DNA from: a virus
Length of the DNA: 26,298 nt
Reading direction: 5' to 3' (one strand)
IMG/VR virus record: IMGVR_UViG_3300037119_002626
Coordinates: 1 to 26,298 of that record
The position numbers and the translations under genes were made by a program. This document shows positions 18,836-26,298 of this stretch, one piece after another (positions within the stretch are counted from its first letter, which is position 1; each line of letters starts with the position of its first letter). The notes beneath the pieces are model-generated. The model was not told the origin of the DNA. It was given only the letters and a program-made list of their open reading frames with translations, and made no database searches.

Positions 18836-19576
18836 GTGGCGATCAGGGTCGATAAATCGGGCCAGCGGGCGATCGTCCTCGGCAACCCCGAGTATGGGAT
18901 CAGGATTACCCGCGCGGCGGATACGGGCTTCAACCCTGACTCGATAGCGGGGCTCCAAGTCTGGCTCAAGGCGGATGCGATCGTCGCGGCGGACGGTTCG
19001 TCGGTCACGACCTGGGATGACTCGTCAAGCGCCAATCACGACTTCACTCAAGGCACGGCAGGCTCTCGCCCGACCTATCAGACCAATGAGCTGAACGGGC
19101 TGCCCGTGGTGCGCTTCGACGGTACGGACGACTCGATGCTCGGCGGCGACCTGAGCGCCTCCTTCCCCTCGGCGGCAACCCTGTTCACGGTCTACACGAC
19201 CCGCGACACCGAATACTCGGTCTACGACCATGAGACCAATGATGGATTCTGGCGCGAAGGGACCACGGGTAATGGTTACTTCCGTTGTTTCCGCTCCGCC
19301 AGGATCAACGGCTACCCGGCGACGATGCCCGCCACCGGCTCGCATCAGTTCACCCTGCTCTCCTCAGCCGCGACCTACAACGCTTGGCTCGACGGGGCGG
19401 ACAAGGGGGCGCAAGCCGCTGCTTATATGGCGGGCGCAGGCCACATCATTGGACTCAACGGCGGTTCCGGCTACTCGGACATCGACATCGCGGAGGTTCT
19501 CGTCTACAACTCTGCTCTTTCAGCTCCGAACCGCGCTCTCGTAGAGACATACCTAAACGACAAGTGGGGACTCTAA
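18836..19576 (+). CDS. LamG/concanavalin-like beta-jelly-roll protein (246 aa)
   Basis: The body reads DSIAGLQVWLKAD, then TWDDSSSANHDF, then NGLPVVRFDGTDD, and the end is IAEVLVYNSALSAPNR...VETYLNDKWGL. These are the hallmarks of LamG/concanavalin-A-like domains in phage tail or capsid surface proteins that bind sugars. The N-terminal ~30 residues may anchor it to the virion. It uses a GTG start directly after the previous TAG. Location before the spike gene suggests a host-receptor-binding assembly. Confidence 0.75.
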   Translation: MAIRVDKSGQRAIVLGNPEYGIRITRAADTGFNPDSIAGLQVWLKADAIVAADGSSVTTWDDSSSANHDFTQGTAGSRPTYQTNELNGLPVVRFDGTDDSMLGGDLSASFPSAATLFTVYTTRDTEYSVYDHETNDGFWREGTTGNGYFRCFRSARINGYPATMPATGSHQFTLLSSAATYNAWLDGADKGAQAAAYMAGAGHIIGLNGGSGYSDIDIAEVLVYNSALSAPNRALVETYLNDKWGL

Positions 19577-19870
19577 ATGGCACCGCTTACCTCCGGCCAG
19601 AAAGCCGTAACCGCGACCGCGGCGCAACTCGCATCCGCTGAGATTCCGGTTGAGTCGATCGTCCTCAAGGCACACCCGTTGAACTCGGCTGCGATCTACT
19701 TCGGCGCGCTCGGGGTCACGACCTCGACCGGCTACCCGCTGAATCCCAACGAGGAGTTCCAGATCAGCCCCGCGAACGACAACCTCCGAAAGACCCCGAA
19801 GCTGAGTGAGATCTACGTCATAGCCGCGGACGTGGGCGAGACCCTCTGTTGGGTGGCTACGCCGCGATGA
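19577..19870 (+). CDS. Small structural-module protein (97 aa)
   Basis: The product is mixed beta with few charged residues (VTATAAQLASAEIPVESIVL, SAAIYFGALGVTTS). This kind of sequence is common in small head or tail accessory proteins. It starts immediately after the LamG gene stop (TAA then ATG) and its stop overlaps the spike start in ATGA, so it may form a stoichiometric complex with both. No family is recognised. Confidence 0.6.
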   Translation: MAPLTSGQKAVTATAAQLASAEIPVESIVLKAHPLNSAAIYFGALGVTTSTGYPLNPNEEFQISPANDNLRKTPKLSEIYVIAADVGETLCWVATPR

Positions 19871-21453
19871 CGACCACGCTCGGCCTCGGGCGCCAGAACA
19901 TCACGGGACTCCGCTCGGACGGGAACAGCCCAACGCTTTACACGGTCGATGTCGGCGGCTCGCCGTATGTCAAGGTGCGCGATTTGGTCGTTGACCCGGA
20001 CGCGGTTCTCGATTGGGGTCCGGTTATCAACACGGCGATCGGAGATGGGGTTCGCGCTTTCTACTTCGAGGACTACGACGCAGACGCTCCCTATCCCTTT
20101 GCGACGCAGATCGACCTCTCAACAACGTGGGGAATCGTCTTTCTCGGGCCGAACGGCAACGTCGATCTCGTCGGCAACGTGCTCGGCGGCGTCAAGCAGG
20201 CCCGCGCGTATCTCCTCTGGGAGGGGACCGGCTCAGGCTCTCCATTCGACCTCACCGACTCCCTCGGATTCAGGATGGATCAGATGGGGCTCTACTACTC
20301 ATCGGCCTCGTTCACCGGAAGAACCCTCGATCTCGACAACTCATGCGTCCACGCGATCATCCACGAGTGCGACATCGGCTCGTTCGGCGGCGCCCACACA
20401 TCGGCGCTCTGCAACATCTCCCTTCAAGACGACTGGATCAACACGATCGAGCGTTGCAACCTGCGCGGGGCGCAATACAACATCCTCGGAGACATCGTGG
20501 GCGGTCACTTCTCGAACGCCCACCGCATCCTCGACTGCCGTTTCGCCGCCGCGACGGTAGGCCACATCGGAGGCATCGGCCAGCAATGGTCGATCCGCGA
20601 TCCGATCTTCGAGATGGGCTCGGAAGGCCCGCTCGCCTCGACTCCTTCATGTGTCGTTCCAGGCCCGCACTCGAACGCCCTCATCTCCTCGTTTGAGATA
20701 ACCGGGATGTGGGCGGGGGATGTCGTTGAGGAGGAGCCGTGGTTCATTTCCGACGATACGAACCCCTGGTACGCGACCATCCAAGGCTTCATGCAGGCGT
20801 CCATCGGCCCGATCTTCCAGTTCGAGGGAGGCGGTTGGGTCGAAGTGGTGGCGCTTCCGAGCCTGCTCGCAAATGACACCTCGCAGCCCCTAGTTGACCT
20901 TGGCGATACGGGAGCGGGTGCGACTGCGTTCTCCTATTTCAGCTTGCGCGGCAACGTGTCAAACGCCGTTGATGCGGTTACGAACCGCGCCGGTCATCGC
21001 AACGTAGAGATCCAGACTTATGAAGCCTCCTCCGCCAGCCTTGCCACGCGCTCTGTAGTGGGGCATGAGCGGATGGAATGGCCCCCGTCAGGGATCATCG
21101 ACCGTCCCGCGATTGTGGCGGAGGCGGCGCTTGGCACAGGCTCTCCTCTCGCGGCGATGACCGGAACCGATATTGCGGGTGCGATCTACCTTCAACCCGG
21201 CACTTCGCCAACCTCGGGCAAGGTGGCGACGATCACCCTCGGGAATGAGCTGGTGTCAAGTCCCGATGCGCTCGATGCGCTCGCCGTGTTCCTTCAACCG
21301 ATCTCAGGATGGAACGGGACAGTCGGTTCGGCGGGGGTGGCGGCAGGAGCGTTCGTCCGTTTGCAACCGACCAACACCGCCACTTGGGAGCTTCATGTGT
21401 CAAACGCCATCGGCAACCTCGTTGGCTACACCTACCGAGTGCTTGGACTATGA
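19867..21453 (+). CDS. Beta-helix tail spike/fibre-like protein (pectate-lyase-like, 528 aa)
   Basis: The N-terminus resembles the start of many right-handed parallel beta-helix spikes (VKVRDLVVDPDAVLDWGPVI, then FYFEDYDADAPYPF, then LSTTWGIVFLGPNG), where the repeat coils follow. The middle is rich in short beta coils with Gly, Asn and Asp turns. A C-terminal part (about 380-528) is a separate Ala/Thr/Val-rich domain. Such spikes bind and often cleave host polysaccharide. No catalytic residue is certain. The start at 19867 lies in an ATGA overlap. Confidence 0.7.
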   Translation: MTTTLGLGRQNITGLRSDGNSPTLYTVDVGGSPYVKVRDLVVDPDAVLDWGPVINTAIGDGVRAFYFEDYDADAPYPFATQIDLSTTWGIVFLGPNGNVDLVGNVLGGVKQARAYLLWEGTGSGSPFDLTDSLGFRMDQMGLYYSSASFTGRTLDLDNSCVHAIIHECDIGSFGGAHTSALCNISLQDDWINTIERCNLRGAQYNILGDIVGGHFSNAHRILDCRFAAATVGHIGGIGQQWSIRDPIFEMGSEGPLASTPSCVVPGPHSNALISSFEITGMWAGDVVEEEPWFISDDTNPWYATIQGFMQASIGPIFQFEGGGWVEVVALPSLLANDTSQPLVDLGDTGAGATAFSYFSLRGNVSNAVDAVTNRAGHRNVEIQTYEASSASLATRSVVGHERMEWPPSGIIDRPAIVAEAALGTGSPLAAMTGTDIAGAIYLQPGTSPTSGKVATITLGNELVSSPDALDALAVFLQPISGWNGTVGSAGVAAGAFVRLQPTNTATWELHVSNAIGNLVGYTYRVLGL

Positions 21454-21704
21454 CCGAACTTCTCTTCATCATCCCGATCTGCGTCTTCGGCTTTCTGCTC
21501 TACGCGCAGGGCCGCTCCCACGCTGCCGAGCTTGAGCGCCGGGACAAGCGCGAGGACACTCTCCTCAATCGCATCCAAGCGCCCGAGGTTGCGATCGCGC
21601 AGTCAGCCCCCGATCCCTCCCCGGAAGCCCTCTACCTACCGATGGACGACGATGCGGCGCATGATGCCTATGTGGAGTCGCGCTCCAACGGTGAGGTCTC
21701 CTAG
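21450..21704 (+). CDS. N-terminally membrane-anchored small protein (84 aa)
   Basis: The first ~19 residues (TELLFIIPICVFGFLLYAQG) form one transmembrane helix, followed by a charged helical stretch (AAELERRDKREDTLLNRIQ) and an acidic Pro/Asp-rich tail. It starts at 21450 in an ATGA overlap with the spike gene, and its TAG overlaps the GTG of the portal gene. It may be a holin-like or membrane effector, or an assembly factor. The sequence does not decide. Confidence 0.55.
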   Translation: MTELLFIIPICVFGFLLYAQGRSHAAELERRDKREDTLLNRIQAPEVAIAQSAPDPSPEALYLPMDDDAAHDAYVESRSNGEVS

Positions 21705-23767
21705 TGCCTGCCGTCACCCTCTCGAACAAGAAGGAAGAAGAATCGACCAAGGTAGACGACGCGCTCGAAAGCCGGATCAAGCGCGGGCGCGAGCGTCTGC
21801 AACGGGTCTCCTCAGAGCGCGATGTGGCGTGGGAGTTTTTCCGCGGCAACCACTTTGCCTATGTGGACGACAAGAACAAAGTCCAGTTCCAGCCCACGGT
21901 CACGACCGTTCGGGGCTCGGGCAAGCCGCGCTGGAAGTCTCGCCAGAAGCGGAACCTGATCTACGACGCGGTTCTGTTCGAGACCTCAGCGGCAACGCAG
22001 CGCGCCCCCTCCTATCAGGTGGTCCCTTCGACCGAGGACCCCGAAGACCGCTCAGCCGCGGGGATCTCCGAGAAGGTTCTCCGCTACGGCCACGGCAAGT
22101 GGTCAGTCCGCAAGGCTGCCTACTCGGTTGTAATGCACGCGATCATCGCGGGCGAGGGGTTCGCGTGGCCGTTCTTCGACAACACCATCGGCCCCTTCAT
22201 CGCGGAGTCGGATGAGAAGAACGCGAAGCATGTCGGCCAAGGCGACATCCGGGTCAAGGTCTTCGGTGCGAATGAGTGCTTCTGGGAGCCGGGACTTCGC
22301 TTTGAGGATTCTCCGTGGCACGCGGTCGAGCAGGCACGCCCGATCTCCGAGGTCGAACAGATGGACGGATTCCTCCTAAAGCCGAACACCCTCACCCCCG
22401 ATGCCTCCCAACGCTCTCTCGCAGGACGCGGGCAGGCCCAAGGCGAGCGCAAGCTAGTTCTCGTCACCGATTACTTGGAGCGGCCTTCCCCCCGTTCTCC
22501 GCGAGGCCGATGGGTGACGATGGCGAACAACCGTCGCATTGTCGCGGATCGCGGCTATCCCTCCGAGACCGGCGACCCCGTTCTCCGCAAGCTCTCCTAC
22601 GCGCCCGACCCGGATAATGACCGTGACCTCGGCCTCGTCGGGCAACTGATCGACGCGCAGCGGACCCACAACGACGCGACCAACAAGCAGGTCGAATGGA
22701 AGAACCTCGCGCTGATGCCGCAGTTCGTGGTCTCTCCGGGCCTGATGAAGCAGCAACGCCGCACCGACGAGCCGGGGAAGGTGTACGAGATCCCCGACCC
22801 CGAGCGGAACGTGAAGGTAATCCCCGTTCCCAACGTCCCCCGCGAGCTGTTTGAGATGGCGGACAGGGCAGAGCGCGACATCGGCAGGATCGCCGCGCAG
22901 AACGACATCCCCTCGCAGGTAGAGTCGGGACGCGGGATTCAGGCGCTTCTCGAAAAGGATTCATCCCGCCGCGCTGCCTTCATCGCAGGAGTGGCGGAGT
23001 GGTACTCGCAGATCGGCCACGACTGTCTCTACCTCGTCCAGGCCCACTACACCGAGGAGCGCGTTCTCCACATCCGCGGAGACTTCGGATGGGAGTCGAT
23101 CGACGGCTTCAAGGGCGCTGACCTGAAAGATCAGATCGACGTTCGCGTCTTCCCCGATTCGATCGAGCCCCTGACCCGCCAAGCGGTTGAGCAGCGGATG
23201 ATGAACTACGCGCAGTTGGGTTGGATCGGCCCCGAGCAGGCGATGACCGCAATCGAGTCAGGCACCGCCGAGGCGCTGATGTCACAGCTCCTACGCGACG
23301 AAGCCCGCGCGGGGCGGATCATCCAGAAGATCAAGGCAGGGATGGAGGCGCTTCAACAGATGCCGACCCTCCCGACCGGGCGGATGGAGAAGACCCAAGC
23401 CCTCGACCCCGCAGGGCAGCCCGCCTTCGATGAGGTCACGGGCGAGCCGGTGATGGTGGACTCCGATCAGCCTGAGATGGCTCCCGCGTGGATGCCCCGC
23501 TACTCGGACAATCTCAAAGTCTTCCGCACCACGTTTGAGGATTGGATGAAGACCGAGGAGTTCGAGAACCTCGAAGAGGATCAGCAACTCGTGACGGCCA
23601 ACATCTACCAGGGAATCATCATGCTCGAAGCAGAGAAGGCCGCAGAGCAGGCGCAGGCGCAATCCGCCCAAGCCGCTCAGATGGGGATGGAGAATGCCGC
23701 AAGCCCGCAGGCGAAGCCTCTCCCGTCGCTTCCGTCGATTCCGGACGGCGCACCCCAACCGCTTTAG
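21704..23767 (+). CDS. Portal-like protein (687 aa)
   Basis: The size, gene order (before scaffold and capsid) and sequence style fit a phage portal: an N-terminal helical entry region with ERLQRVSSERDVAWEFFRGN, the R-rich KPRWKSRQKRNLIYDAVLFE block, and a long C-terminal helix-rich crown (about 560-687, Gln/Ala-rich coiled coil). It forms the dodecameric gate at the capsid vertex that docks the terminase. The start is GTG at 21704, overlapping the TAG of the preceding gene. Which portal family it belongs to I cannot say. Confidence 0.8.
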   Translation: MPAVTLSNKKEEESTKVDDALESRIKRGRERLQRVSSERDVAWEFFRGNHFAYVDDKNKVQFQPTVTTVRGSGKPRWKSRQKRNLIYDAVLFETSAATQRAPSYQVVPSTEDPEDRSAAGISEKVLRYGHGKWSVRKAAYSVVMHAIIAGEGFAWPFFDNTIGPFIAESDEKNAKHVGQGDIRVKVFGANECFWEPGLRFEDSPWHAVEQARPISEVEQMDGFLLKPNTLTPDASQRSLAGRGQAQGERKLVLVTDYLERPSPRSPRGRWVTMANNRRIVADRGYPSETGDPVLRKLSYAPDPDNDRDLGLVGQLIDAQRTHNDATNKQVEWKNLALMPQFVVSPGLMKQQRRTDEPGKVYEIPDPERNVKVIPVPNVPRELFEMADRAERDIGRIAAQNDIPSQVESGRGIQALLEKDSSRRAAFIAGVAEWYSQIGHDCLYLVQAHYTEERVLHIRGDFGWESIDGFKGADLKDQIDVRVFPDSIEPLTRQAVEQRMMNYAQLGWIGPEQAMTAIESGTAEALMSQLLRDEARAGRIIQKIKAGMEALQQMPTLPTGRMEKTQALDPAGQPAFDEVTGEPVMVDSDQPEMAPAWMPRYSDNLKVFRTTFEDWMKTEEFENLEEDQQLVTANIYQGIIMLEAEKAAEQAQAQSAQAAQMGMENAASPQAKPLPSLPSIPDGAPQPL

Positions 23768-24006
23768 CGCGTCCACCCTCCGCGCAGCTTGTCGCCGCTA
23801 ACGAGCCTTGAGGGGCGTCGCCACTTTTCGGACGGCATGGTGACGGGATACGTTGGATTCATATTGCCCTCTTGAACCATTCGCTCAAGTTCACGGAGAA
23901 CTACATCTCGATTGGCAGTCGTGTTCTCACGATCCCCTTCAAGGCGAATCGGGAACTCATCTCCATCTGCGTCTACGACAGTTGCGATGGTGAACGGTGC
24001 TGGCAT
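23764..24006 (-). CDS. Reverse-strand insertion (moron-like) gene, unknown function (80 aa)
   Basis: It is encoded opposite to the virion genes, between portal and scaffold. The product begins MPAPFTIATVVDADGDEFPI, is acidic with a central helix (TTANRDVVLRELERMVQEGN) and a basic Trp-rich C-terminus. The start at 24006 has GGAGG 8 bp before it. Its leader contains TCCAGTAAACGATCGG, the same start-associated sequence as the early minus-strand operon, and it has its own promoter and palindrome upstream. Its stop overlaps the portal stop region by 4 bp. This is the layout of a transcriptionally independent moron. Confidence 0.65.
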   Translation of the reverse strand: MPAPFTIATVVDADGDEFPIRLEGDRENTTANRDVVLRELERMVQEGNMNPTYPVTMPSEKWRRPSRLVSGDKLRGGWTR

Positions 24007-24042
24007 CGGGAACCTCCATCCGATCGTTTACTGGACAAACAC

Positions 24043-24068
24043 AGTATAGCACACCTGTCAAGTGTGCT
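24043..24068 (-). promoter_or_regulatory. Promoter with palindromic operator for the 24006-start gene
   Basis: On the minus strand an extended -10 TGCTATACT (TATACT at 24043-24048) is followed by the gene leader. It overlaps an inverted repeat AGCACAC, seven bases, GTGTGCT (24048-24068), whose centre contains TTGACA. That TTGACA is only 7 bp from the -10, so it is not a usable -35 for it. GTGTGCTATA matches GTATGCTATA at 17-26 with one change. A dimeric repressor could bind the palindrome. Confidence 0.55.
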
Positions 24069-24077
24069 TCTAAGACT

Positions 24078-24097
24078 TCCCCGGCCTAGAGCCGGAA
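24078..24097. other. Small hairpin CCGGC/GCCGG upstream of the scaffold gene
   Basis: A 5 bp stem (CCGGC CTAGA GCCGG) lies in the otherwise empty 115 bp between the reverse gene's promoter and the scaffold gene. A second weak hairpin (GGGCGC/GCGTCC) follows at about 24109. Neither has a convincing U-tract. They may end or attenuate readthrough from the portal gene. I see nothing else in this stretch. Confidence 0.3.
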
Positions 24098-24182
24098 AAC
24101 CGCAGGACAAGGGCGCATAAAGCGTCCCCCTGACATCGCGGACAAGCCCTGAGTGGCCCCGCTTCCACAAGGAGAAGTACCC

Positions 24183-24941
24183 ATGCCAGAACAAGAGGCC
24201 CCTGCCCAAGAGCAGGACAAGCCCGCTCAGCCCGCACCCCCTGAGACCCAGGACAAGGGAACGGTTGAACCCGCCGCACCGAAGGCCGAACCGTTTTCAG
24301 ACACCTTCGATCCGGCAAGCCTGCCCGAAGAACTACTTCCGGCGTATAAGCAGCTCCAAGGAGCGGCCACCCGGAAATTTCAGGAGGCGGCAGCACTCCG
24401 CCAGCCCGAAGCGGTAGCCGAGTATCTCCGCACCCTCGCACCGGAAGTGCAGGAGGCGGTACTCGAACGCATCGGAATCCAGCTCGAATCCGGCGAGGAT
24501 CTCTACGAAGAAGACGAGTTCCCCGACCCGGATGAAGAAATCAGCCGCAGGCTCGAAGCGATCGAGCAGCGGTTTCAAGAGCAGGAAACGGGCCAGCAAG
24601 ACGAGCAACTCGAAGATTGGGTGGTCGGACAGATCGGCTCCCAACTCGAAGACCTCGAAACTGCTACGGGGCGCGAGTTCTCAGACGCAGAGGCTCACAC
24701 GATGGGTCAGATGGCTTTCGACAGGTCGCTTGCCTCCGGCAAGCCGCCCGACATGAAGGCGGTCTACGAGACCATCTACACCGAGCTTCTCCCCGCTGAG
24801 CGCAAGCGTTGGGTCTCATCGAAGAGATCCCCCCAGGCTCCGTCAGGCGCGAGTGGTTCCCATGAACCCGACTTGGACAAGCCAAGTGATCGACGGGAGT
24901 ACCTCGCCCAACGGATGAGGGACATCCAAGACACGGCTTAG
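24183..24941 (+). CDS. Capsid-scaffold-like protein (252 aa)
   Basis: The protein is strongly acidic and helical, with a Pro/Gln/Glu-rich disordered N-terminus (about residues 1-45), long helices with heptads (about 60-160, including EEISRRLEAIEQRFQEQETG) and a short basic C-terminal helix (RREYLAQRMRDIQ). That composition and its position just before the capsid gene are typical of scaffolding proteins, which direct capsid assembly then leave. The start at 24183 follows AAGGAGAAG. No protease motif is seen. Confidence 0.75.
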   Translation: MPEQEAPAQEQDKPAQPAPPETQDKGTVEPAAPKAEPFSDTFDPASLPEELLPAYKQLQGAATRKFQEAAALRQPEAVAEYLRTLAPEVQEAVLERIGIQLESGEDLYEEDEFPDPDEEISRRLEAIEQRFQEQETGQQDEQLEDWVVGQIGSQLEDLETATGREFSDAEAHTMGQMAFDRSLASGKPPDMKAVYETIYTELLPAERKRWVSSKRSPQAPSGASGSHEPDLDKPSDRREYLAQRMRDIQDTA

Positions 24942-24973
24942 TCCCGGTCACTAAGCGAAAGGACTAGCTACAA

Positions 24974-26224
24974 ATGGCTGCAGAGTCAGTAGCGAATCTT
25001 CTCGATCTCCTCAAGGAAGTGTGGACTCAGGACCGCTTGGAGAAGCAGTTCTACAATGAGAACCGCTTCCTCGACAAGATCGAGAAAGTAAATAAATACA
25101 CAATCGGGCGACAGGCCCAGGTTCCGATCGAGAAGTCGCTTCCGGGCGGCTATACGGTCAAGACCGCAGCCGGTGGCGCACTCAATGCGTCGGACGCCCT
25201 GCATGTCGATCGAGCCGACTACACGCTGACCTATCACTGGCAGCAAGTCGAACTCGAAACCGGCGCGCTCAATCAGGCGGACTCGGCGGCTCACACCACC
25301 GTCGATGCTGCCGACCAAACGGTTGAGTCCAACATCGCGGCGCTTCGTCGTGAGGTTGGCCGTCAGTCCGTGTCGAACCAGGACGGCCTCGTAGCCGCCT
25401 GCGATACGGGTGGCGCTTCGACCACGGTTGAGCTGACCACAACCGGCTACGGCTATGACGCGATCGTTCGCGGCTGGCTGCGTCCGGGTGTGGCGGTTGA
25501 CATCGGTACGACAGGTGACGCGGACACGATTGTCGCGGCATCGGTCATCACAGCGGTCAAGGAGGACGCGACCGATCCCGACATCACGATCGGCTCGTCA
25601 GTCTCGACCGTTGCGACGACGCACTTCGTTTCGCTGGCGGGCTCGCGCTCGGCAACGACGGGTGCCTCGATCGAGATGAACGGGCTCCGGCAGATCGCTG
25701 GTTCCAACACCCTCGCCGTGGGCGGCTTGGACGCCGACAACGCGGGCGAGGAGTTCTGGAAGCCCGCTGAGGTGGACTCAACGACGACCATCGTGTCGCT
25801 CGATCTGTTGCTCCGGTTGCAGCGGAAGGTCTACCAGAAGACGGGCAAGTGGCCGACATACGTCACCACCAGCCCGAAGCAGTGCGCGGATCTGTATGCA
25901 CTGTTCCAGTCGCAGGTGCGTTTCTCGTCCGATGCTGGAACCACGGCGGGCTCCGTCGATGGGTTCACATGGAACGGGATGCACATTGTCTGCGACCCGG
26001 ACATCCCCGACCGTGAGCTTTACATGCTCACGCTTGAGGACTTTCTCGTCATCACTGGCGGGGCGTTCGGCAAGCCCACCTGGGCCTCAGAGATCCAGGG
26101 TGGCGGCGGACAGTTCGCGTGGAAGCAAGGCAATACGAGTTTCGTAGATGCCGTGGTTTATCCAATTCAGTTGGGTGTCAGACGCCGCAACTCGCATGCG
26201 GCAGCGATCGCGCTAACGGGCTAA
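24974..26224 (+). CDS. Major capsid protein-like (HK97-fold candidate, 416 aa)
   Basis: The N-terminal ~60 residues are helical and charged (LLDLLKEVWTQDRLEKQFYN), followed by a beta-rich body with Gly, Thr and Ser turns (SLPGGYTVKTAAGGALNAS) and a long helix (about 260-300, TIVSLDLLLRLQRKVYQKTG). The pattern suits a coat protein, and the position after the scaffold gene is standard. It starts at 24974 with GAAAGGACTAG. A GC-rich hairpin just after the gene would let this highly expressed gene be separated from the next. The HK97 fold is expected but not proven. Confidence 0.8.
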   Translation: MAAESVANLLDLLKEVWTQDRLEKQFYNENRFLDKIEKVNKYTIGRQAQVPIEKSLPGGYTVKTAAGGALNASDALHVDRADYTLTYHWQQVELETGALNQADSAAHTTVDAADQTVESNIAALRREVGRQSVSNQDGLVAACDTGGASTTVELTTTGYGYDAIVRGWLRPGVAVDIGTTGDADTIVAASVITAVKEDATDPDITIGSSVSTVATTHFVSLAGSRSATTGASIEMNGLRQIAGSNTLAVGGLDADNAGEEFWKPAEVDSTTTIVSLDLLLRLQRKVYQKTGKWPTYVTTSPKQCADLYALFQSQVRFSSDAGTTAGSVDGFTWNGMHIVCDPDIPDRELYMLTLEDFLVITGGAFGKPTWASEIQGGGGQFAWKQGNTSFVDAVVYPIQLGVRRRNSHAAAIALTG

Positions 26225-26243
26225 GCCCCGAAACCGTGAGATA

Positions 26244-26269
26244 GGGTCGGGGTGTCAAAGCCCCGGCCC
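26244..26269 (+). terminator. Hairpin after the capsid gene
   Basis: GGGTCGGGG (26244-26252) pairs with CCCCGGCCC (26261-26269) through 9 bp including one G-U, closing an 8-base loop. There is no T-run after it. It is followed by AGAAAGGACAAATC, a ribosome site for a gene starting just beyond the window. It may be an attenuator or an RNA-stability element that raises capsid mRNA over downstream genes. Confidence 0.5.
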
Positions 26270-26298
26270 GACTCTCGCAGAAAGGACAAATCACAATC

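Noticed and set aside
24056-24061. TTGACA at the isolated gene as a -35 box
   Set aside because: It is only 7 bp from the TATACT -10, which is too close. It is more likely part of the palindrome centre.

Overview
This window is a contiguous piece of a GC-rich tailed double-stranded DNA phage (Caudoviricetes). The evidence is a large terminase, a portal-like protein, a scaffold-like protein, a capsid-like protein, a beta-helix tail-spike-like protein and many very small, tightly packed early genes. The GC-rich codon use, leaderless or short-leader starts and TGTGTCCACA repeats close to the actinobacterial DnaA box suggest an actinobacterial host. That host call is an inference only.

Layout. 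(1) 1-7037, plus strand: an early or replication-type operon of about 21 genes joined almost throughout by ATGA, TAATG or TGATG overlaps. It includes an SSB-like protein, a lipoprotein, two HNH-like proteins, a PD-(D/E)XK (Cas4/RecB-like) nuclease, two proteins with C-terminal helix-turn-helix segments and several one-helix membrane peptides. (2) 7080-7154: a leader remnant and a strong bidirectional hairpin between converging operons. (3) 7187-10139, minus strand: ten small genes read from one promoter at about 10175-10202. Every junction with a real gap carries a compact RNA hairpin cassette. Four of these are near-textbook tRNA acceptor/T-arm minihelices with no D or anticodon arm, and two are related hairpins with a shared different loop. 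(4) 10140-10761: a structured, gene-free 600 bp region with inverted repeats, an AT stretch and five iterons spaced 18-20 bp, a candidate origin or control region. (5) 10762-12256, plus strand: small genes including a ribbon-helix-helix protein and a histone-H1-like protein. (6) 12253-12951, minus strand: a short cluster of small genes. (7) 13015-26224, plus strand: the virion module. It runs basic protein, 862-residue multidomain hydrolase, TerL, small beta-rich proteins, LamG-like protein, beta-helix spike, small membrane protein, portal, a reverse-strand insertion gene, scaffold and major capsid.

How it fits together: the left operon and the minus-strand operon look like early DNA metabolism and host-takeover genes, the right part is packaging and head/tail structure, and the region at 10.2-10.8 kb is the likely replication/transcription switch. 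The most unusual signal is the minus-strand operon. Its repeated cassette is: stop codon, GGCAGGAGCAGG-like tag, tRNA-like minihelix, TCC(A/G)GTAAA leader, Shine-Dalgarno, ATG. This resembles tRNA punctuation of mitochondrial transcripts, but with tRNA minihelices of 44-48 nt.
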